DNA of 64,000 bases, taken from the NCBI GenBank assembly GCA_027214125.1, contig JAPWHF010000011.1, forward strand, positions 1 to 64,000. Reading direction: 5' to 3'. The notes beneath the pieces are model-generated. The model had not been told where the DNA came from. It ran no database searches and worked only from the letters and a program-made list of their open reading frames with translations. Both the position numbers and the translations under genes were made by a program. The DNA comes from Zoogloeaceae bacterium G21618-S1 (GTDB lineage Bacteria > Pseudomonadota > Gammaproteobacteria > Burkholderiales > Rhodocyclaceae). Positions 35,208 through 44,128 of this stretch are shown in pieces (the stretch's first letter is position 1; the number at the start of each line of letters is the position of its first letter).

Positions 35208-35603
35208 ATGCGTAGCTACCCGAATGACAGCGCCGAAGCCGCGGCCCGGATCGTCTCCCTTGCCATGCTGGTCGATGGCGGACTTGATCCGGAAGAAACC
35301 GCCCAGATCAGACGCGCCGGCGTACTCGAAGAAATGGGCATGAGCGCCGAGCAGTTCGATGCCGTGGTGCAGGACTTCTGCAACGACCTGCAGCAGTGCT
35401 CTGCCTACTGGAGCGTCGGGCGCCTGAAATTGCAGCCCGAGGTGATCGAACAACTGCTGGGCGAAATCCAGCGCCCGGAAAATCGCCTGCGCCTGCTGGG
35501 CACCATGCTCGACATCATCGCCGCCGATGGCCGCGTGACCCGCAGCGAAGTCGACCTGCTCACCCATGCTCTGCGTCGCTGGGGCGACGGTCTGGAGCAC
35601 TAA
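35208..35603 (+). CDS. TerB-like protein
   Basis: This is a 131-residue all-helical protein of the TerB/DjlA-N superfamily. It has the acidic helices SLAMLVDGGLDPEETAQI and TMLDIIAADGRVTRSEVDLL, the latter being the metal-binding ADGxxxxxE pattern. No tellurite-resistance operon is near. It is followed by a CBS gene and preceded by an HPF-like gene. A second TerB-like gene is at 44128-44526. Function is inferred only as a stress-linked metal or partner-binding protein. Confidence 0.75.
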   Translation: MRSYPNDSAEAAARIVSLAMLVDGGLDPEETAQIRRAGVLEEMGMSAEQFDAVVQDFCNDLQQCSAYWSVGRLKLQPEVIEQLLGEIQRPENRLRLLGTMLDIIAADGRVTRSEVDLLTHALRRWGDGLEH

Positions 35604-35651
35604 TGACAGCCCTCGTCATCGCGACGCGGGCTGTCAACAAGGAGACAAATC

Positions 35652-36086
35652 ATGCCGAACCGATCCGTCAGCAAAATCATTGCCAACCGGTTTTTCATCG
35701 CAGCGCCTCTCGACATGAGCGTGGGCGACGCAGCCCGACTCATGCGAGAACACCGTCAGGGCGCGCTCCTGGTAGTCGATAATGGCGCGCTACTCGGCAT
35801 CTGCACCGAACGCGACATCGTGTTCGACGTGGTGGCCAACGGGCTCGACCCGTATTGCACGCCGGTCAGTGCCGTGATGACCAGCGACCCTGTCGCTGTC
35901 GGGCCGGACATGCCATTCGGCCACGCACTGCACCTGATGTTTGAAGGCGGTTTCCGCCATGTGCCCGTGGTGGACATCAACGGCAAGGTGCTCGGCGTCA
36001 TCTCGGCGCGGGACGCCCTCGAGATCGACATGATCCGCTTCAAGCAGGAACTGGACCGACGAGAGGAACTGGCCGAAGTCCTTTAA
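35652..36086 (+). CDS. CBS-domain pair protein
   Basis: This is a 144-residue protein made of two CBS motifs (about 12-65 and 75-130) with GICTERDIVF and GVISARDALE, each ending in the typical (S/T)xxD ribose-binding pattern. It probably senses adenine nucleotides. Such stand-alone CBS proteins are common stress-linked regulators. AAGGAG lies before the ATG. Its stop overlaps the end of the convergent LysR gene by four bases. Confidence 0.88.
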   Translation: MPNRSVSKIIANRFFIAAPLDMSVGDAARLMREHRQGALLVVDNGALLGICTERDIVFDVVANGLDPYCTPVSAVMTSDPVAVGPDMPFGHALHLMFEGGFRHVPVVDINGKVLGVISARDALEIDMIRFKQELDRREELAEVL

Positions 36087-36988
36087 ACCGCCGTCACCGG
36101 TGCCGCCGCCCACACCGACACCACGGCGGCGCGCACCGCCCGCAGCACCGGCTCTTGCGCGCGTTGCCGGAGACACGCAAAGCGCAATGAGACGGTCGGC
36201 GTCGGTTCGAGCGGCAGCGGCACGGCATAGATACTGCCGGCTTGGGCGGCGCGCTCGATGTCTTGCAATCGGGTAATCGCCAACCCGACGCCAGCGGCGA
36301 CCATGGCCAGCACGGCATCTTTCTGATTCGCCAGCATGCTGCGTTCGGGCCACAGCGCATGGGGTTCGAACATGGCCTGCATCACGCGGTGCTGCACGCG
36401 GTCGGGTGAGGAGTGGATCCACGGCTGGCGGGCGAGCGTGGCAATATCGGCGGCGCCGATGGCCTCGCGCAGGGCGACGGGCGCGGCGATGGCCATGTCT
36501 TCTTCGCGCAGCACCTGGCTGTCGAACAGGCCGTCGTCGAGCGCGCCGCTGACAAAGCTGGCGTCAAGCCGGCCGCTCTTGAGCTTGGGCAGGTTGGCGC
36601 CGGTGGTGCCGCCGAGGAATTCGAGTTCGAGCCGCGGGTGACGCGTTTTGAGCAGGCTTTGCAACTCGACCAGTCGCAGAAAACCGGCGTCAGTATTGAG
36701 CCCGATACGCACGGTGCCAATCACTTCTCCGCGCAACTCCTGCGCGTGCAGCCCAACGTCACCGACAGCCGCGAGTGCGTGCCGGGCGCGTGCGAGCAAG
36801 GCCTCGCCGGCGGCAGTCGGCAGCATGCCCTTGGGCGTGCGCTCGAACAGCGCCAGCCCGAGCTCTTCTTCGAGCGCCTTGATATGCGCGCTGATCGCCG
36901 GCTGGCTGACGCACAGGCGCTCGGCAGCGCGTGTCAGATGGCGTTCCTCCGCCACGGTGACGAAGGTTTTGAGGTGGTAAAGCTCCAT
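36083..36988 (-). CDS. LysR-family regulator (paralogue of 4661-5566)
   Basis: This 301-residue protein starts MELYHLKTFVTVAEERHLTRAAERL and contains SQPAISAHIKALEEELG and TPKGM, nearly the same as the regulator at 4661-5566. ATG 36988 was chosen by that alignment. It is divergent from an SDR gene 180 bp away, its likely target. The effector is unknown. Confidence 0.87.
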   Translation of the reverse strand: MELYHLKTFVTVAEERHLTRAAERLCVSQPAISAHIKALEEELGLALFERTPKGMLPTAAGEALLARARHALAAVGDVGLHAQELRGEVIGTVRIGLNTDAGFLRLVELQSLLKTRHPRLELEFLGGTTGANLPKLKSGRLDASFVSGALDDGLFDSQVLREEDMAIAAPVALREAIGAADIATLARQPWIHSSPDRVQHRVMQAMFEPHALWPERSMLANQKDAVLAMVAAGVGLAITRLQDIERAAQAGSIYAVPLPLEPTPTVSLRFACLRQRAQEPVLRAVRAAVVSVWAAAPVTAV

Positions 36989-37167
36989 GGCAGACCCTGG
37001 GGTGATCGTTGCGTGCGGCCAGCACCGCACAACCGCAGTACACACCAGATCGCCACCCTATGCCATGACGATTTCACCGCCACCGACCGGGCCACCTCGC
37101 CGCGCAGGACCGGCGCCAGCATGCCGGCACGCCTAGAATGGCGAAAACCCCCTTTTTGGAGCGCAAC

Positions 37168-37872
37168 ATGAACGAACAGAAAGTCGCCCTCATCATTGGC
37201 GGCGGCAGCGGCATGGGCGCTGATGCGGCGCGGGCGATGAGCGAGGCCGGCTACGCGGTGGCGGTGCTGTCCTCGTCCGGCAAGGGCGAAGCGCTGGGTG
37301 CTGCGCTCGGTGGCATCGGGCTGACCGGGTCCAACCAGTCGCCTGACGATCTGCAGGCGCTGGTCGATGCGGCGATGGAAAAATGGGGCCGCATCGACGC
37401 CGTGGTGAACAGCGCCGGCCATGGCCCAAAAGGCGACATCCTGGCCATGACGGACGCCGACTGGCAGGCCGGCATGAACACCTATCTGCTCAACGTGGTG
37501 CGCATCACGCGGCGGGTGACGCCGATCATGCAGGCACAGGGCGGGGGGGCAATCGTGAACATTTCGACCTACGCGACCTTCGAACCGGAGGCGATGTTTC
37601 CGACCTCAGGCGTGTTCCGCGCCGCGCTGGCGGCCTTCACCAAGCTGTTTGCCGACCAGTACGCCAAAGACGGCATCCGCATGAACAATGTGCTGCCCGG
37701 CTTCATCGACAGCCTGCCGGAGAAGGAAGACCGCCGTGCGCGCATTCCGATGGGCCGCTACGGGCGGGTGGAGGAAGTGTCGAAGGCGATCGTGTTTCTG
37801 GCCGGGGACGACGCGAGCTACATCACCGGGCAGAATCTGCGGGTGGATGGCGGCATCACCCGCTCAGTCTGA
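37168..37872 (+). CDS. SDR-family protein without the YxxxK catalytic pair
   Basis: This 234-residue Rossmann protein has the SDR nucleotide motif (GGGSGMG), NSAG and a C-terminal GQNLRVDGG. At the position of YxxxK the sequence reads SGVFR, so Tyr and Lys are replaced by Ser and Arg. The protein is therefore either a non-classical SDR or catalytically altered. GGAG precedes ATG 37168, which was chosen over the in-frame ATG at 37138. It is divergent from the LysR gene at 36083-36988 and convergent with nnrS. Confidence 0.8.
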   Translation: MNEQKVALIIGGGSGMGADAARAMSEAGYAVAVLSSSGKGEALGAALGGIGLTGSNQSPDDLQALVDAAMEKWGRIDAVVNSAGHGPKGDILAMTDADWQAGMNTYLLNVVRITRRVTPIMQAQGGGAIVNISTYATFEPEAMFPTSGVFRAALAAFTKLFADQYAKDGIRMNNVLPGFIDSLPEKEDRRARIPMGRYGRVEEVSKAIVFLAGDDASYITGQNLRVDGGITRSV

Positions 37873-39069
37873 GTCCATCACCCCTTCGCAGCCGAGCCCG
37901 CCATCCGGGCGCGGCTGCCAATAGAGCGGCAGGTAGTGCGCAATGAACGCGCCGAAGGCGAGCACCCAGCCGCCGCCCGCGAGCCACAACAAGGTCCCGT
38001 CCGCCGGCCACCACGCCCAAGCAGCGCGCGCCACGGCCGCGAGCAGCAAGACGCCGGCGGCGATCGGAATCCAGCGCCGGGTATCGAGTTCGCGCCCGGT
38101 GTGGATGCGCCCGGCGATATTCATCACCACGAAAATGCTCAACCCCAGCGCGCCGACGGTCAACAGGTGCCGGCCGCCGCTGACGCTACCGACCCCGGTC
38201 AGCACCGCCACACCGATCAGCGCGTAGCCCACGGCCATCACCACATACACCGTGTAAAGCATGAGCACCCAGCGGCGCAGCAGCACTCGGCCCAGGTGCC
38301 AGTCGCCCTGCAGATTGAACAGCGCCGCCGCCGCGGCCAGCGCCAGCCAGCCGGCCACGGGGGCACCAGGGGCGAGCACGTCGGCCAGGGTGAACAGGAC
38401 GATACAGGCCACCGCCAGGTGGCGGCGCGGCGGCCGGGCGAGGTAGCTGACGGCGGTCTCGCCGAGTGTGTCGAGCGCCGAATTGACCACGCGCATCGAA
38501 ATGCGGCTCATGACGACCACGATCAGCACCATCACCACGCCGACGCTGGCATGCAGGCTGCGCATCGGCGGCTCGCCGCGCAGTAAGTCGGCGTAGAACC
38601 CGGCCGTCACCGCCAGCCAGGCGAGCAGCGCCCACAGAATGCTGAGATGCCGCCGCGCCGGGTCACGCCACAGCAGGGGTGCCACCAGCGCGATCAACAT
38701 CAGCACCGGCGCCACATTAAACACCGCCGCCGGCCACGGCCCGATCACCCCGCTGACCGACCAGGCCAGGCGGGCGCCCAGCCACAGCAGCACCAGCGCG
38801 AGCACCGCCGGGCGCGGTGCGGCCGGGCCATCGACGAACTCCGGCACGGCGGTGAGCACGAAGCCGGCAATCGCCGCAAAAGTGAAGCCGAAGAGCAACT
38901 CGTGCGCATGCCACACCACCGGCCCGCCCGGCACCGCAGGCAGCGGCAAGCCGAGCAGCAAAAAGCCTAGCCACGCGGCCATGCAGAACACGGCCGAGAC
39001 GGCCGCGAGCAGGAACAGCGGGCGGAAGGCGCACAGCAGGATCGGCGCGGCGAGCAGGCGCTTCAGCAT
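37864..39069 (-). CDS. nnrS: NnrS-family heme/copper membrane protein
   Basis: This 401-residue polytopic protein has about 12 membrane segments. It has the NnrS signatures FRPLFLLAA at the start, VVWHAHELLFGF (conserved His pair) in the first half, and MSRISMRVV with downstream conserved helices. NnrS proteins bind heme and copper and protect against nitric oxide or nitrosative stress. Here the gene is the last of a TonB receptor/ABC transporter operon, and its ATG overlaps the ATPase stop. This placement argues for a role with the imported compound or its metal, not only with denitrification. Confidence 0.88.
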   Translation of the reverse strand: MLKRLLAAPILLCAFRPLFLLAAVSAVFCMAAWLGFLLLGLPLPAVPGGPVVWHAHELLFGFTFAAIAGFVLTAVPEFVDGPAAPRPAVLALVLLWLGARLAWSVSGVIGPWPAAVFNVAPVLMLIALVAPLLWRDPARRHLSILWALLAWLAVTAGFYADLLRGEPPMRSLHASVGVVMVLIVVVMSRISMRVVNSALDTLGETAVSYLARPPRRHLAVACIVLFTLADVLAPGAPVAGWLALAAAAALFNLQGDWHLGRVLLRRWVLMLYTVYVVMAVGYALIGVAVLTGVGSVSGGRHLLTVGALGLSIFVVMNIAGRIHTGRELDTRRWIPIAAGVLLLAAVARAAWAWWPADGTLLWLAGGGWVLAFGAFIAHYLPLYWQPRPDGGLGCEGVMDSD

Positions 39070-39869
39070 CGCAGTCCCCCGACGGCCGCCAGGGCAAGCG
39101 GCGCGGCCGGCGCGGGCGCGTCGAGGCCGAAGCTGGCGCGCACCGTGGCGTCGTCGAGCAGGCCAGCGGTGCGGGCATAGACCTGCGCGTCGCTGCGCTG
39201 CGCGGGCGCATCGTCGAAGCGAAAGTGCGTGGCGATGCGGCCGGGCTCGGGCGCCATCACCCACACCGCGTGGGCGAGGCGCACGGCCTCCATCAAGTCG
39301 TGGGTGATCATCAGCACCGCCATCGGCCGCCGCGCCTGCTCGGCCAGCAACTGGCGGTACAGCTCGGCCTTGAGGCCGACATCGAGCGCCGAGAAGGCTT
39401 CGTCGAGCAGCAGCAGATCGGGTGCGAGCACCAGCGCGCGGGCCAGCGCGACGCGGCTTTGCATGCCGCCGGAGAGCTGCTGCGGATACTGCCCCAGCGC
39501 GGTGTCGTCCAGCCCGAAGCGCCGCGCCTGATCGCGCGCCTGCGCATGGCGCGCGGCACGCGGCACGCCACGCGCCTTGAGGCCGAGGGCGATGTTGTCG
39601 AGCGCGCTCTTCCACGGCAACAGGCGCGGCTGCTGGAACATGCAGGCGCTGCGCGCGAAGCCGTTGCGAATGGCGCCGTCTTGCAGCGGCAGCAGGCCGG
39701 CGACCAGATGCAGCAGGGTGGTCTTGCCACAGCCCGAGGGGCCAACCAGCGCGTGGATGCGCCCGGCCGGCAGGTGCAGGTCGATGCCCGACAGCACCGT
39801 GCGCGCCCCGTAGGCGTGGCCGACGCCGGCCAGTTCCAGCGCGGGCGCGGTCACGCCAATGTGCGCCAT
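39063..39869 (-). CDS. ABC transporter ATPase (NitT/TauT type)
   Basis: This 268-residue ATPase has Walker A GPSGCGKTT (about 44-52), Q-loop FQQPRLLPW, signature LSGGMQSR, Walker B LLLLDEAFSALD and switch THD. It follows the SsuB/TauB/NrtD pattern. It overlaps the permease gene by 19 bp upstream and nnrS by 7 bp downstream, so expression is coupled. It drives import through the permease at 39851-40642. Confidence 0.92.
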   Translation of the reverse strand: MAHIGVTAPALELAGVGHAYGARTVLSGIDLHLPAGRIHALVGPSGCGKTTLLHLVAGLLPLQDGAIRNGFARSACMFQQPRLLPWKSALDNIALGLKARGVPRAARHAQARDQARRFGLDDTALGQYPQQLSGGMQSRVALARALVLAPDLLLLDEAFSALDVGLKAELYRQLLAEQARRPMAVLMITHDLMEAVRLAHAVWVMAPEPGRIATHFRFDDAPAQRSDAQVYARTAGLLDDATVRASFGLDAPAPAAPLALAAVGGLRC

Positions 39870-40642
39870 CGTTCCACCTCGCGTTTGACGGGCTCCAGCA
39901 ACAGGTACTCCACCGCCAGCAGCGCGCCGACCACGGCCACGATCCAGGCCAGCGTGCCGGCGGTGTCGAGCTGCGAGCGGGTCACCGCCAGCGCCGCGCC
40001 CACGCCATCGGCGGTGGCCAGCAGCTCGGCCATCACCACCACCTTCCACGACACGCCGAGGGCGGTGATCCAGGCCGGAAACAGGTAGGACAGCACATGT
40101 GGCAGATAGAGATCGAACAGGCGCTGCAGCGGCGGCAGCGCGAAGGCCTGCGCCATCTCGCGCAGCTGGCCGTCCAGCGTACGCACGCCCTGCATGGCGC
40201 CGATGAAGATGGGCGGAAAACAGGCGACAAACACGGTGAACACCGGCGTGCCGTCGCTGGCACCAAACCACAGCATGGCCAGCACCAGCCAGCCGATGGG
40301 CGGCGTACCGACCAGCACGGTCACCCACGGCCGCGCCATCATCGAGGCGGTCATCGACAGCCCGGCGAGCATGCCCAGCGCGCTGCCAACACCCAGCGAG
40401 AGGGCAAAGCCAGTGAGCGCCCGCCGGCCAGTGATGGCCAGCTCGGCCCACGCCTCGCCCTCGGTGAGCAGCCCGTGCAGCGTGGCCAGCACCGTGCGCG
40501 GGTCGGGCAGCGCCAGCGGGTCCAGCCACTGGCTGGCAAACTCCCAGCCCGCCAGCAACAGCAAGAGGCTGGCAATGGCACCCCAGCCACCCCACAGGTA
40601 GGCGGGCAGACCGGCCAGCCATTGGCGAAAGACTCCGATCAT
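39851..40642 (-). CDS. ABC transporter permease (NitT/TauT type)
   Basis: This is a 263-residue inner-membrane protein with about six helices. It has the EAA-type loop in GQLREMAQAFALPPLQRLFDLYLPHVL and the family motif GVSWKVVVMAELLA. It forms the channel for the substrate carried by the binding protein at 40639-41631, whose stop it overlaps by 4 bp. Confidence 0.9.
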   Translation of the reverse strand: MIGVFRQWLAGLPAYLWGGWGAIASLLLLLAGWEFASQWLDPLALPDPRTVLATLHGLLTEGEAWAELAITGRRALTGFALSLGVGSALGMLAGLSMTASMMARPWVTVLVGTPPIGWLVLAMLWFGASDGTPVFTVFVACFPPIFIGAMQGVRTLDGQLREMAQAFALPPLQRLFDLYLPHVLSYLFPAWITALGVSWKVVVMAELLATADGVGAALAVTRSQLDTAGTLAWIVAVVGALLAVEYLLLEPVKREVERWRTLA

Positions 40643-41631
40643 TGCGGCGCGTAAAAGCCGTCGTCGGGCAACCGGCCACCGATCAGCGCGGGGTCCTTGG
40701 CCATCAGGCGGTCGAAGAAGAACTGCAATTCGGCACGCGCCGCTTGCGCCGGCACCGCCTCAAGGCGGCTGTGGACGAGCGAGTCGGCCACCGCCTCGGG
40801 CATGAGCTGGGGCACATGGCGGGCCACGGCCTGGCCGCATTCGATGGCATGGTCGCCGCACCACACCAGGGCGTCGGCGTAAGCGTCGGCCACGCGCGCG
40901 GCGAGCGCCGGGTCTTTGAGGGCCGCGCCCATGGCCACGATACCGGCCTGCGGCATGCGCGCCTCGCGCTTGAAGGTCGTGCCCCATTCGGCCTGCAGGT
41001 CCACGCCGCGATGCAGTTCCGGCGCGATGACGCTGATCGGGAAGGACTGCGTCTTGCGCAGCGCCATCGACACCGCCGGCTCGGCCAGCAAGGCATGGTC
41101 GATGCGGCGCATGATCAGCAACTGCATCGCGTCCAGCGGCGAGGCCACGTAGCGCAAATGGAAATCACGTTTGGGGGCGATGCCCTGCGCCTCGGCGAGC
41201 AGGCCAAAGACGATGTCCGGCATGTCGGCGCGGAAGGGAATGGCGACCTCCTTGCCTTTGAGGTCGGCCAGCGTGCGCACCGCCGGGTCGCGGCTGACCA
41301 GCCACAGCATGCCCCAGGTGGACACATTGAGTAGCTGCAGCGGCACGCCCTTGTTGTAGAGATTGGCGGCGACGTTGGTGGGCATGGCGAGCACGTCGGC
41401 CTTGCCGTTCAGCGCCAACACGCGCAGCTGGTCGGGGTCGCGCCACAGCACGAACTCGACCGTCTCGGCCACGTCGGCCAGCGCGCCGGACTCAAGCATG
41501 CGCACCAGCGGGAAGGACACCGCCGCCGGCGGGCCGGCGAGCACCAGCCGCGCCAGCTTGTCCGCCGCCTGCGCCGGCGCACTGGCCACCAGCACGCTGA
41601 GGTACACCGCCCACCACAGTCGCCGTGCCAT
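40639..41631 (-). CDS. ABC transporter periplasmic substrate-binding protein
   Basis: This 330-residue protein has a signal peptide (MARRLWW...APAQA, cut about residue 22). It has the NMT1/NitT/TauT-type fold: VLAGPPAAVSFPLVRM, LKGKEVAIPFRADMPD and MRRIDHALLAEPAVSMAL. Its gene lies 1 bp after the TonB receptor gene. That order suggests a compound that first crosses the outer membrane through the receptor. Known NitT/TauT substrates are nitrate, taurine, thiamine precursors and others; the one here is unknown. Confidence 0.88.
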   Translation of the reverse strand: MARRLWWAVYLSVLVASAPAQAADKLARLVLAGPPAAVSFPLVRMLESGALADVAETVEFVLWRDPDQLRVLALNGKADVLAMPTNVAANLYNKGVPLQLLNVSTWGMLWLVSRDPAVRTLADLKGKEVAIPFRADMPDIVFGLLAEAQGIAPKRDFHLRYVASPLDAMQLLIMRRIDHALLAEPAVSMALRKTQSFPISVIAPELHRGVDLQAEWGTTFKREARMPQAGIVAMGAALKDPALAARVADAYADALVWCGDHAIECGQAVARHVPQLMPEAVADSLVHSRLEAVPAQAARAELQFFFDRLMAKDPALIGGRLPDDGFYAPQ

Positions 41632-41632
41632 C

Positions 41633-43693
41633 TCAGAAACGCCCGGTCAGGGTGAGGGTGATGTTGCGCCCGGTGGCGGCGATCTCCTGCCCCGACAGGC
41701 CGAGCGTGGTGTGCTCGTGGTATTCGCGGTCGAAGAGGTTGCTCAGCTTGACGCCAAGATCGGCGCTTTTCAGGCCGCCAAGCTTGCCGAAGCGCCAGCC
41801 GAAGGCGGCGTCGGTGGTGACGAAGCCGGCGGTTTCGTTCTCGCCGCCATTGGTGAAGATCGTCGCCACGCGGTCCTGCCGGGCCACGGCACGCACCTGA
41901 GCGCGCCAGTAGAAGCCCTGCTCGGCCGGCTGGCCGAAGCCGAGGCGCACTTCGGGCGGCGGCATCTCGGCCAGCGGCTCGTCGTCCTGCTTGTTATCGC
42001 CACGCAGCCAGGTGAAGCCGGCATCGGCCACATAGCGTCCCACCGGCACGCTCAGGCTGCCTTCGGCGCCGTAGATCACCACCTGATCGAGATTCTCGGT
42101 GCGCTTGATCGGCAGGCCGTTGGTCGCAAAGGTGCCCGTCACTCGGCCGGCGATGTAGTCGTCGATTCGGGTGTGGAAGAGCGCCAGGCTGTAGTCGAGC
42201 GACGCGTTGCGGCCCTTGAGGCCGATCTCGATGCTGGTCGAGCGCTCGGGGTCGAGCTGCGGGTTGCCCACGTGGTAGTAGCCATCGCCACGGGCCGCGT
42301 CTTCGAAGCGCTCGCGCATGTCGGCGGCACGGTAGGCGCTGCCGATGTTGATGTAGGGGTTGAGCAGCGGCGACACGGCATGGATGGCGCCGAGGGTCCA
42401 CGACACGCTGTTGTCGGTCTTGTTGAGCCCGGTGGTGGCGGCGCCTTTTTTCGCGGCATCGCCCTGCACCTGGTCAAAGCGCAAGCCGGCGACAATCTGA
42501 GTGGCGCCGAAGCGCATCTCGTCCTGCACGAACAGGCCGGTGGCGGTGATCTCGCCGTCGCTGAAGGGGTCGTTGCGCACATTGTTGTTGAACAGCGGCG
42601 CGTTGTTGTCCAGGTAGCGGGCCGGGTCGCCGGTCATCTGCCAGGTGTCGGCGCCGATGGTGAGCAGGTGGTCGTCACCGATCGGCAGCAGGTAGCGGCC
42701 GCGCACGCCGTGGGTGACGAAGGTGACATCGTTGCGCACATAGTTGCGCTGGATAGTGTCGGACCAGGCGCGGATCTGGCGGAACACCTCTTGCCGGTAG
42801 ACCTCGGCCATCAAGGTGCCGCTACCCAGTTCGGTCTTGATGCCGCCTTCGATCAGTTCGCGGTGCTGCTCGGGCGAGTGGATGGTGACCATGCCCAGCT
42901 GCGCCGGAATGCCCGCGCCACCCGGCTGACCACCGGTGCGCGCCGAGCCGGGATACCACACGTCGTGATCGCTGTGGCGCTGCAGGTTGAGATGCAGTTC
43001 GGTGGCGGAGGAGACGCGGAAGGCGTACTTGAACAGCAGGTCGTCGGTCGAGTAGCCGGTGCGATCGACCGTGCCGGACGGGCTGTCATAGTCGTCGACG
43101 TCCTTGGCCGCGACACCGACCACCAGCGCATGATCCGGGCTGCCAAAGCGGTAGAGCGCGGCACCGGAGACGCCCGAATCGGCGCTCGAGGCACCGAGCG
43201 AGAACCGGCCGCCGTGGGTGGGGGTGTCGGTGAAACGGGTGGGCGCGGTGATGAAATTCACCGTGCCGCCCAGCGCGCCGCTGCCATACAGCACCGAGCT
43301 CGGCCCCTTGACCACCTCGGCGCGTTCGAGCAGGCCGACGTCGAGCAGGGAGGCGATTGATCCGTAGGGCTGGGCCGAGTTGAGGCGCACGCCGTCGACC
43401 AGCACCACCACGCTCTCTTTTTTCAGGCCACGGATGACCGGGTTCTGACCCCAGGCGCCGTCGGTCTGCACCGCCAGGCCGGGCTGGCCGCGGAACAGCG
43501 CACCGGCCGGCGCGCCGGCATCGGCCGCCTCGGGGGCGAACACGGCGACGGCCTGCGGGGTGTCGAGGGTGTCGGCCTGGGTGCCGCGGGCGGTGACGTT
43601 AACGGTGCCCAGTTGCACCTCGGATTCAGCCAGCGCGGCAGTTGCCGGCAGGCACAGGACAGCCAGCGCCACAGGGCGCAGTCGGAAAAGCAT
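41633..43693 (-). CDS. TonB-dependent outer-membrane receptor
   Basis: This 686-residue protein has a signal peptide (cut about residue 22, LAE), a plug domain (about 45-155: VIRGLKKESVVVLVDGVR, VEVVKGPSSVLYGSGALGGTVN) and a 22-strand barrel. It ends in LTLTGRF, with the terminal Phe of outer-membrane barrels. A TonB-box-like VNVTARG occurs near the mature start. It resembles heme/hemoglobin and cobalamin type receptors. A perfect Fur-type palindrome lies 78 bp upstream. It heads the operon with the ABC transporter and NnrS. Confidence 0.92.
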   Translation of the reverse strand: MLFRLRPVALAVLCLPATAALAESEVQLGTVNVTARGTQADTLDTPQAVAVFAPEAADAGAPAGALFRGQPGLAVQTDGAWGQNPVIRGLKKESVVVLVDGVRLNSAQPYGSIASLLDVGLLERAEVVKGPSSVLYGSGALGGTVNFITAPTRFTDTPTHGGRFSLGASSADSGVSGAALYRFGSPDHALVVGVAAKDVDDYDSPSGTVDRTGYSTDDLLFKYAFRVSSATELHLNLQRHSDHDVWYPGSARTGGQPGGAGIPAQLGMVTIHSPEQHRELIEGGIKTELGSGTLMAEVYRQEVFRQIRAWSDTIQRNYVRNDVTFVTHGVRGRYLLPIGDDHLLTIGADTWQMTGDPARYLDNNAPLFNNNVRNDPFSDGEITATGLFVQDEMRFGATQIVAGLRFDQVQGDAAKKGAATTGLNKTDNSVSWTLGAIHAVSPLLNPYINIGSAYRAADMRERFEDAARGDGYYHVGNPQLDPERSTSIEIGLKGRNASLDYSLALFHTRIDDYIAGRVTGTFATNGLPIKRTENLDQVVIYGAEGSLSVPVGRYVADAGFTWLRGDNKQDDEPLAEMPPPEVRLGFGQPAEQGFYWRAQVRAVARQDRVATIFTNGGENETAGFVTTDAAFGWRFGKLGGLKSADLGVKLSNLFDREYHEHTTLGLSGQEIAATGRNITLTLTGRF

Positions 43694-43770
43694 GCTCCAC
43701 TCCAGTTGAGTGGGCTGGCTGGCTTTCGGCTGGCTGACCCGGGGATTCGATGGCCGCCAGTTTAACTAAA

Positions 43771-43785
43771 TGCGAATCATTCGCA
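43771..43785 (-). promoter_or_regulatory. Fur-type operator
   Basis: TGCGAAT-C-ATTCGCA is a perfect 7-1-7 inverted repeat, matching the Fur consensus TGATAAT-N-ATTATCA in spacing and in AAT.ATT core. A second inverted repeat TTGAT....ATCAA (43787-43800) overlaps the flank. It lies between the TonB receptor start (43693) and the RRM-like gene end (43829), in the receptor promoter region. Confidence 0.75.
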
Positions 43786-43828
43786 ATTGATGAGTATCAA
43801 TATTTCTCCCCGTCGGTCACGCGGCGCC

Positions 43829-44128
43829 TCAACCGAGGTGAATCGCCTCGCGCGGATCGCTCGCGTCGTCGTCGAACAGGTGGTCGAAATGCTGGTGCGC
43901 AGGGATGTGAAAGCTCAGCGCGCGGCCGCGATGGAAGATACCGCGCAGGCGGTTGGCGGTTTCCCAGACATGCATGTAACTGTCGCTGACCGATACCTTG
44001 GCCATCGGATGATCAGTATCGCCTTCGCGATAGAGTACGACCTCGGTCACATGAAAATAAGGGCGCAAGCCCTCGGCGATAAGTTCAACAGAAGTATCGG
44101 CTTGCAAGCCGCCAAGAATGAAATACAT
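43829..44128 (-). CDS. Small protein with RRM-like sequence pattern
   Basis: This 99-residue protein has the strand/helix order of an RNA-recognition-motif fold: YFILGGL (RNP2-like), SVELIAEGLRPYF, EVVLYRE, MAKVSVSDSY, then WETANRLRGIFHRGRALSFHIP. I did not recognise a named family. The ATG overlaps the stop of the TerB-like gene (TGATG), so the two are coupled. RNA binding is an inference from pattern only. Confidence 0.55.
   Translation of the reverse strand: MYFILGGLQADTSVELIAEGLRPYFHVTEVVLYREGDTDHPMAKVSVSDSYMHVWETANRLRGIFHRGRALSFHIPAHQHFDHLFDDDASDPREAIHLG

Noticed and set aside
35208-35603. Tellurite resistance locus
   Set aside because: Only TerB-like genes occur, without terA, terC, terD or terZ, so the fold alone does not support tellurite resistance.
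37864-39069. Denitrification gene cluster because of NnrS
   Set aside because: No nir, nor, nos or nar gene occurs in the window; NnrS is tied to the transporter operon.
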